Of a stretch of 6,991 nucleotides of DNA, positions 4,789 to 6,991 are shown piece by piece. Within the stretch, counting starts at the first letter, position 1. Each line of letters begins with the position of its first letter. Position numbers and translations under genes: made by a program. Under the pieces are notes generated by a model. That model did no database searches and was not told the origin of the DNA. It saw only the letters and a program-made list of their open reading frames with translations. This DNA comes from Patescibacteria group bacterium (GTDB lineage Bacteria > Patescibacteriota > Minisyncoccia > Moranbacterales > UBA1568), in the NCBI GenBank assembly GCA_030916545.1, contig JAUPWI010000055.1, forward strand, positions 1-6,991, read 5' to 3'.

Positions 4789-6873
4789 CTATTCCATATG
4801 CACGCGAGTGGTGAAGCGGGCGAGTGAGTGTCGGATGAGAGGGTGTCGTTCGAGCGATGGGTCGGCGGTGAGGAGCGTTTCGGCTTCGGAACGGGCGAGC
4901 GAGATAAGTTTGAGATTGGTGAGACTTTCCATGGCGACATCCGGGAGACCGGATTGGCGCGTCCCGAAAAAGGAACCAGGTCCACGGAGCGCGAGGTCGG
5001 TCTCAGCGATATGGAATCCGTCGGAGCTTTTTTCGAGTGCTTCGAGCCGGGCATTTTCGAGAGAAGCGTGCTCACCCGGGATAAGGAAGCAGTATGACTG
5101 ATGATCGCCGCGCCCGACCCGTCCGCGGAACTGATGGAGCTGTGAGAGTCCGAACCGGTCGGCCTCTTCGATGACGATGACGGAAGCATTCGGGATATCG
5201 ATGCCGACTTCGACGACGGAAGTCGCGACCAGGATATCGAAGGCTCGTTCTTGAAAGGCTTTCATTACGACTTCCTTTTCCTGGGATTTCATTTTTCCAT
5301 GTATGAGTCCGATCCGGAGGTCCGGGAAGATTTCTTTTTCGAGGGTCTCGTGTTCCGCGACGGCGGCTTTGACATCCTTGAGGGCGAGGGATGTTTCTAT
5401 GAGCGGAAAGATGATGAAGGCCTGACGGCCTTTTGTGATTTCCTGCCGGATGAAGTCCTCGATCTTCGTACGATCGGCGTGATTGCGGGCGATTCTGGTG
5501 ATGATCGGTTTGCGGTTTTTCGGCATCTCGTTTAAGAGCGAGATATCGAGATTGCCGAAGCAGGCGAGTGAGAGGGTGCGGGGAATCGGTGTTGCGGTCA
5601 TGGCGAGGAAATGAGGGACGGATTCAAGTTGTCCGTCATCGCTTCGGAAACTCTCTTCCTGGAGTCTGGCGCGTTGCGAGACGCCGAATCGATGTTGCTC
5701 GTCGACGATGATGAGCGCGAGAGAACGGAATGAAACTTTGTCTTGCAATAGAGCGTGCGTCCCGATGACGATGCTCGGCATGCCGGCCGCGAGCGCGGAG
5801 AGCAGGGTTTTTTTGGAGACTTTTTCGCCGTCGAGGAGCTGATAGTTTTTGGTGTAGAGGGCGATCTGAAAATGAGTGTGGGCGAAAAGCCGTGAGAGGG
5901 ATTCGAAATGCTGACGGGCGAGGACTTCGGTCGGGGCGAGGAGCGCCGACTGATGGCCTGAGAGCGAAACAGCGTGGAGCGCGAGAGCGGCCACCGCGGT
6001 CTTGCCGGATCCGACATCGCCGTTCAGGAGACGGTTCATCGGTCGGTCGAGCGCAAGATCGGAAAGGATAGCGGCCGCAGCCGCGTCCTGGGCTCTCGTG
6101 AGGGTGAATGGAAGCGAGGCGATGAAAGACTGCATGTCGGATCGGCGGGGAGGAATCGGTGTCGCGTGCGCGCCCTGATAGAGTGCTCGCATCTCGAGCG
6201 TTTTGAGTTGGAGTAGAAACATCTCATCGAAGGCGAAGCGTTTTTTGGCGATGAGCGACACCTCTTCATTCTTGGGGAAATGAATATCGAAAAGCGCACG
6301 ATGCAAGGAAGGAAGATGCAGTTTTTCGATGAGTTTTTCGGGGAGCGGATCGGGAATGGTGTCAAGTTTTTTGAAAATAATGGCGATGAGGTAGCGAAGA
6401 TATTTGGAGGTGATGCCGGAAGTTTCTGGATATACCGGGACGAGGCGAGCAGTATGAGTTGCGTCACGGGTGGCGCGTTCAAAAGCGGGGCTTGTAAGAA
6501 CGAGTCCTTGTCTGTCCTCGGTCACTTTGCCAGAAACACGGATCTCCATACCTTGGGAGAGTACTTGTCCGACGAATTTTTGATTGAACCAGATGAGACG
6601 AATGGAGCCGGATTCATCAGTGAGTGTGGCGCTGGTGAGGAGCATACGCTGCTTGAAACTTCTCTGAACGGAAAATTGAGTAAGTGTCCCAGCGAATGTA
6701 GCCTGCATTCCAGGAGCAGCCTGATCAAGAGGCAGTGTCTGTGAATAGTCTTCGTAGCGACTCGGAAAATGAAGCAGGAGGTCGAAAATCGTGACTATAC
6801 CAAGGTGCGCGAGCCTACTCTCTTGGAGTGGCTTGATGAGCGGGAGGGTTGAGAGTGGGTCATTGATGGTCAT
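4789..6873 (-). CDS. recG: ATP-dependent DNA helicase RecG
   Basis: Encodes 694 residues, the usual full length (E. coli RecG is 693). RecG is a monomeric superfamily 2 DNA translocase that rewinds and regresses stalled replication forks, and acts on Holliday junctions and R-loops. An N-terminal wedge/OB-fold region lies at about 55-130. The helicase motifs are intact: Walker A GDVGSGKT (285-292), motif Ia APTEVLARQH (313-322), Ib GTHAL (371-375), DEQH (391-394), motif III TATPIPRT (426-433), motif V ATSVVEVGIDIP (550-561) and motif VI QFRGRVGRG (581-589). The TRG translocation region includes GSFFGTRQSGLPD (633-645). The start is ATG 6873, about 30 bases after the predicted transcription start; the leader is pyrimidine-rich and has no Shine-Dalgarno. 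Promoter and upstream terminator show it is transcribed alone. It converges on the small unit at 4365-4751. Nothing suggests truncation or transfer. Confidence 0.98.
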   Translation of the reverse strand: MTINDPLSTLPLIKPLQESRLAHLGIVTIFDLLLHFPSRYEDYSQTLPLDQAAPGMQATFAGTLTQFSVQRSFKQRMLLTSATLTDESGSIRLIWFNQKFVGQVLSQGMEIRVSGKVTEDRQGLVLTSPAFERATRDATHTARLVPVYPETSGITSKYLRYLIAIIFKKLDTIPDPLPEKLIEKLHLPSLHRALFDIHFPKNEEVSLIAKKRFAFDEMFLLQLKTLEMRALYQGAHATPIPPRRSDMQSFIASLPFTLTRAQDAAAAAILSDLALDRPMNRLLNGDVGSGKTAVAALALHAVSLSGHQSALLAPTEVLARQHFESLSRLFAHTHFQIALYTKNYQLLDGEKVSKKTLLSALAAGMPSIVIGTHALLQDKVSFRSLALIIVDEQHRFGVSQRARLQEESFRSDDGQLESVPHFLAMTATPIPRTLSLACFGNLDISLLNEMPKNRKPIITRIARNHADRTKIEDFIRQEITKGRQAFIIFPLIETSLALKDVKAAVAEHETLEKEIFPDLRIGLIHGKMKSQEKEVVMKAFQERAFDILVATSVVEVGIDIPNASVIVIEEADRFGLSQLHQFRGRVGRGDHQSYCFLIPGEHASLENARLEALEKSSDGFHIAETDLALRGPGSFFGTRQSGLPDVAMESLTNLKLISLARSEAETLLTADPSLERHPLIRHSLARFTTRVHME

Positions 6874-6909
6874 AAGGAGGAAGGAATAGAAAGAAGATAG
6901 CGTACAGGG

Positions 6910-6938
6910 AGTATAGCGCGGTGCATGATGCGTTTCAA
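6910..6938 (-). promoter_or_regulatory. Sigma70-type promoter of recG
   Basis: Read on the minus strand: -35 TTGAAA at 6933-6938, a 17-base spacer, and -10 TATACT at 6910-6915. Transcription would start near 6903, leaving a leader of about 30 bases. Confidence 0.8.
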
Positions 6939-6960
6939 ATCGAAGCAGTTGCTGAGAGAA

Positions 6961-6986
6961 GAAAAAACCCGCTGGTTGAGGGCGGG
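6961..6986 (-). terminator. Terminator of a minus-strand gene beyond the right edge
   Basis: On the minus strand CCCGC (6982-6986) pairs with GCGGG (6968-6972) around a 9-base loop and is followed by six T (6962-6967). It implies a gene on the minus strand ending just outside the window, separated from recG. Confidence 0.8.
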
Positions 6987-6991
6987 AGAAA

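Noticed and set aside
1..6991. CRISPR array, insertion sequence, tRNA or long direct repeats
   Set aside because: No regularly spaced repeats, transposase motifs, terminal inverted repeats or tRNA-like cloverleaf were seen on either strand.

Overview
The window carries six probable genes and a dense set of legible promoters and terminators. Genes are short-spaced, each sits in its own transcription unit, and there is no mobile element, CRISPR array, tRNA or rRNA. The style (compact, about half G+C, a membrane glycosyltransferase and a GH1 glycosidase beside recG, several small orphan genes, large genes lacking Shine-Dalgarno sequences) is compatible with an uncultivated bacterium, possibly of the candidate phyla radiation (Patescibacteria). 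That placement is a guess from gene style, not from a marker gene. Genes ending in TGA have hairpin terminators right after the stop, so TGA is a real stop here (not genetic code 25).

Layout. 1-93: no gene, a perfect 11-bp inverted repeat that can terminate the next gene. 94-1347 (-): family GH1 beta-glycosidase. 1396-1437: strong terminator of the next gene upstream on that strand. 1458-1919 (-): exported, cysteine-rich 153-residue protein of unknown function. 1920-2103: divergent promoter region with two consensus promoters facing away from each other. 2104-3801 (+): membrane-embedded family 2 glycosyltransferase with all processive-synthase motifs. 3802-3857: short convergent gap with a terminator hairpin. 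3858-4253 (-): 131-residue orphan protein with a CxxC pair. 4254-4427: second divergent promoter region, with an operator-like dyad over one -10 box. 4330-4751 (+): small, self-contained transcription unit with a very strong promoter, leader hairpins, a possible 67-residue GTG-start ORF and a tandem hairpin/terminator end. 4789-6873 (-): complete RecG helicase with its own promoter (6910-6938). 6961-6986: terminator of a gene lying beyond the right edge.

Working together: recG is a housekeeping replication-fork and recombination helicase and seems unrelated to the rest. The GT2 synthase and GH1 glycosidase both act on sugars, and the exported Cys-rich protein shares a divergent promoter region with the GT2; a link to cell-surface glycan is possible but only inferred. 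The most unexplained part is 4254-4755, where an orphan gene and a small RNA or small-protein unit diverge from one tightly packed control region.
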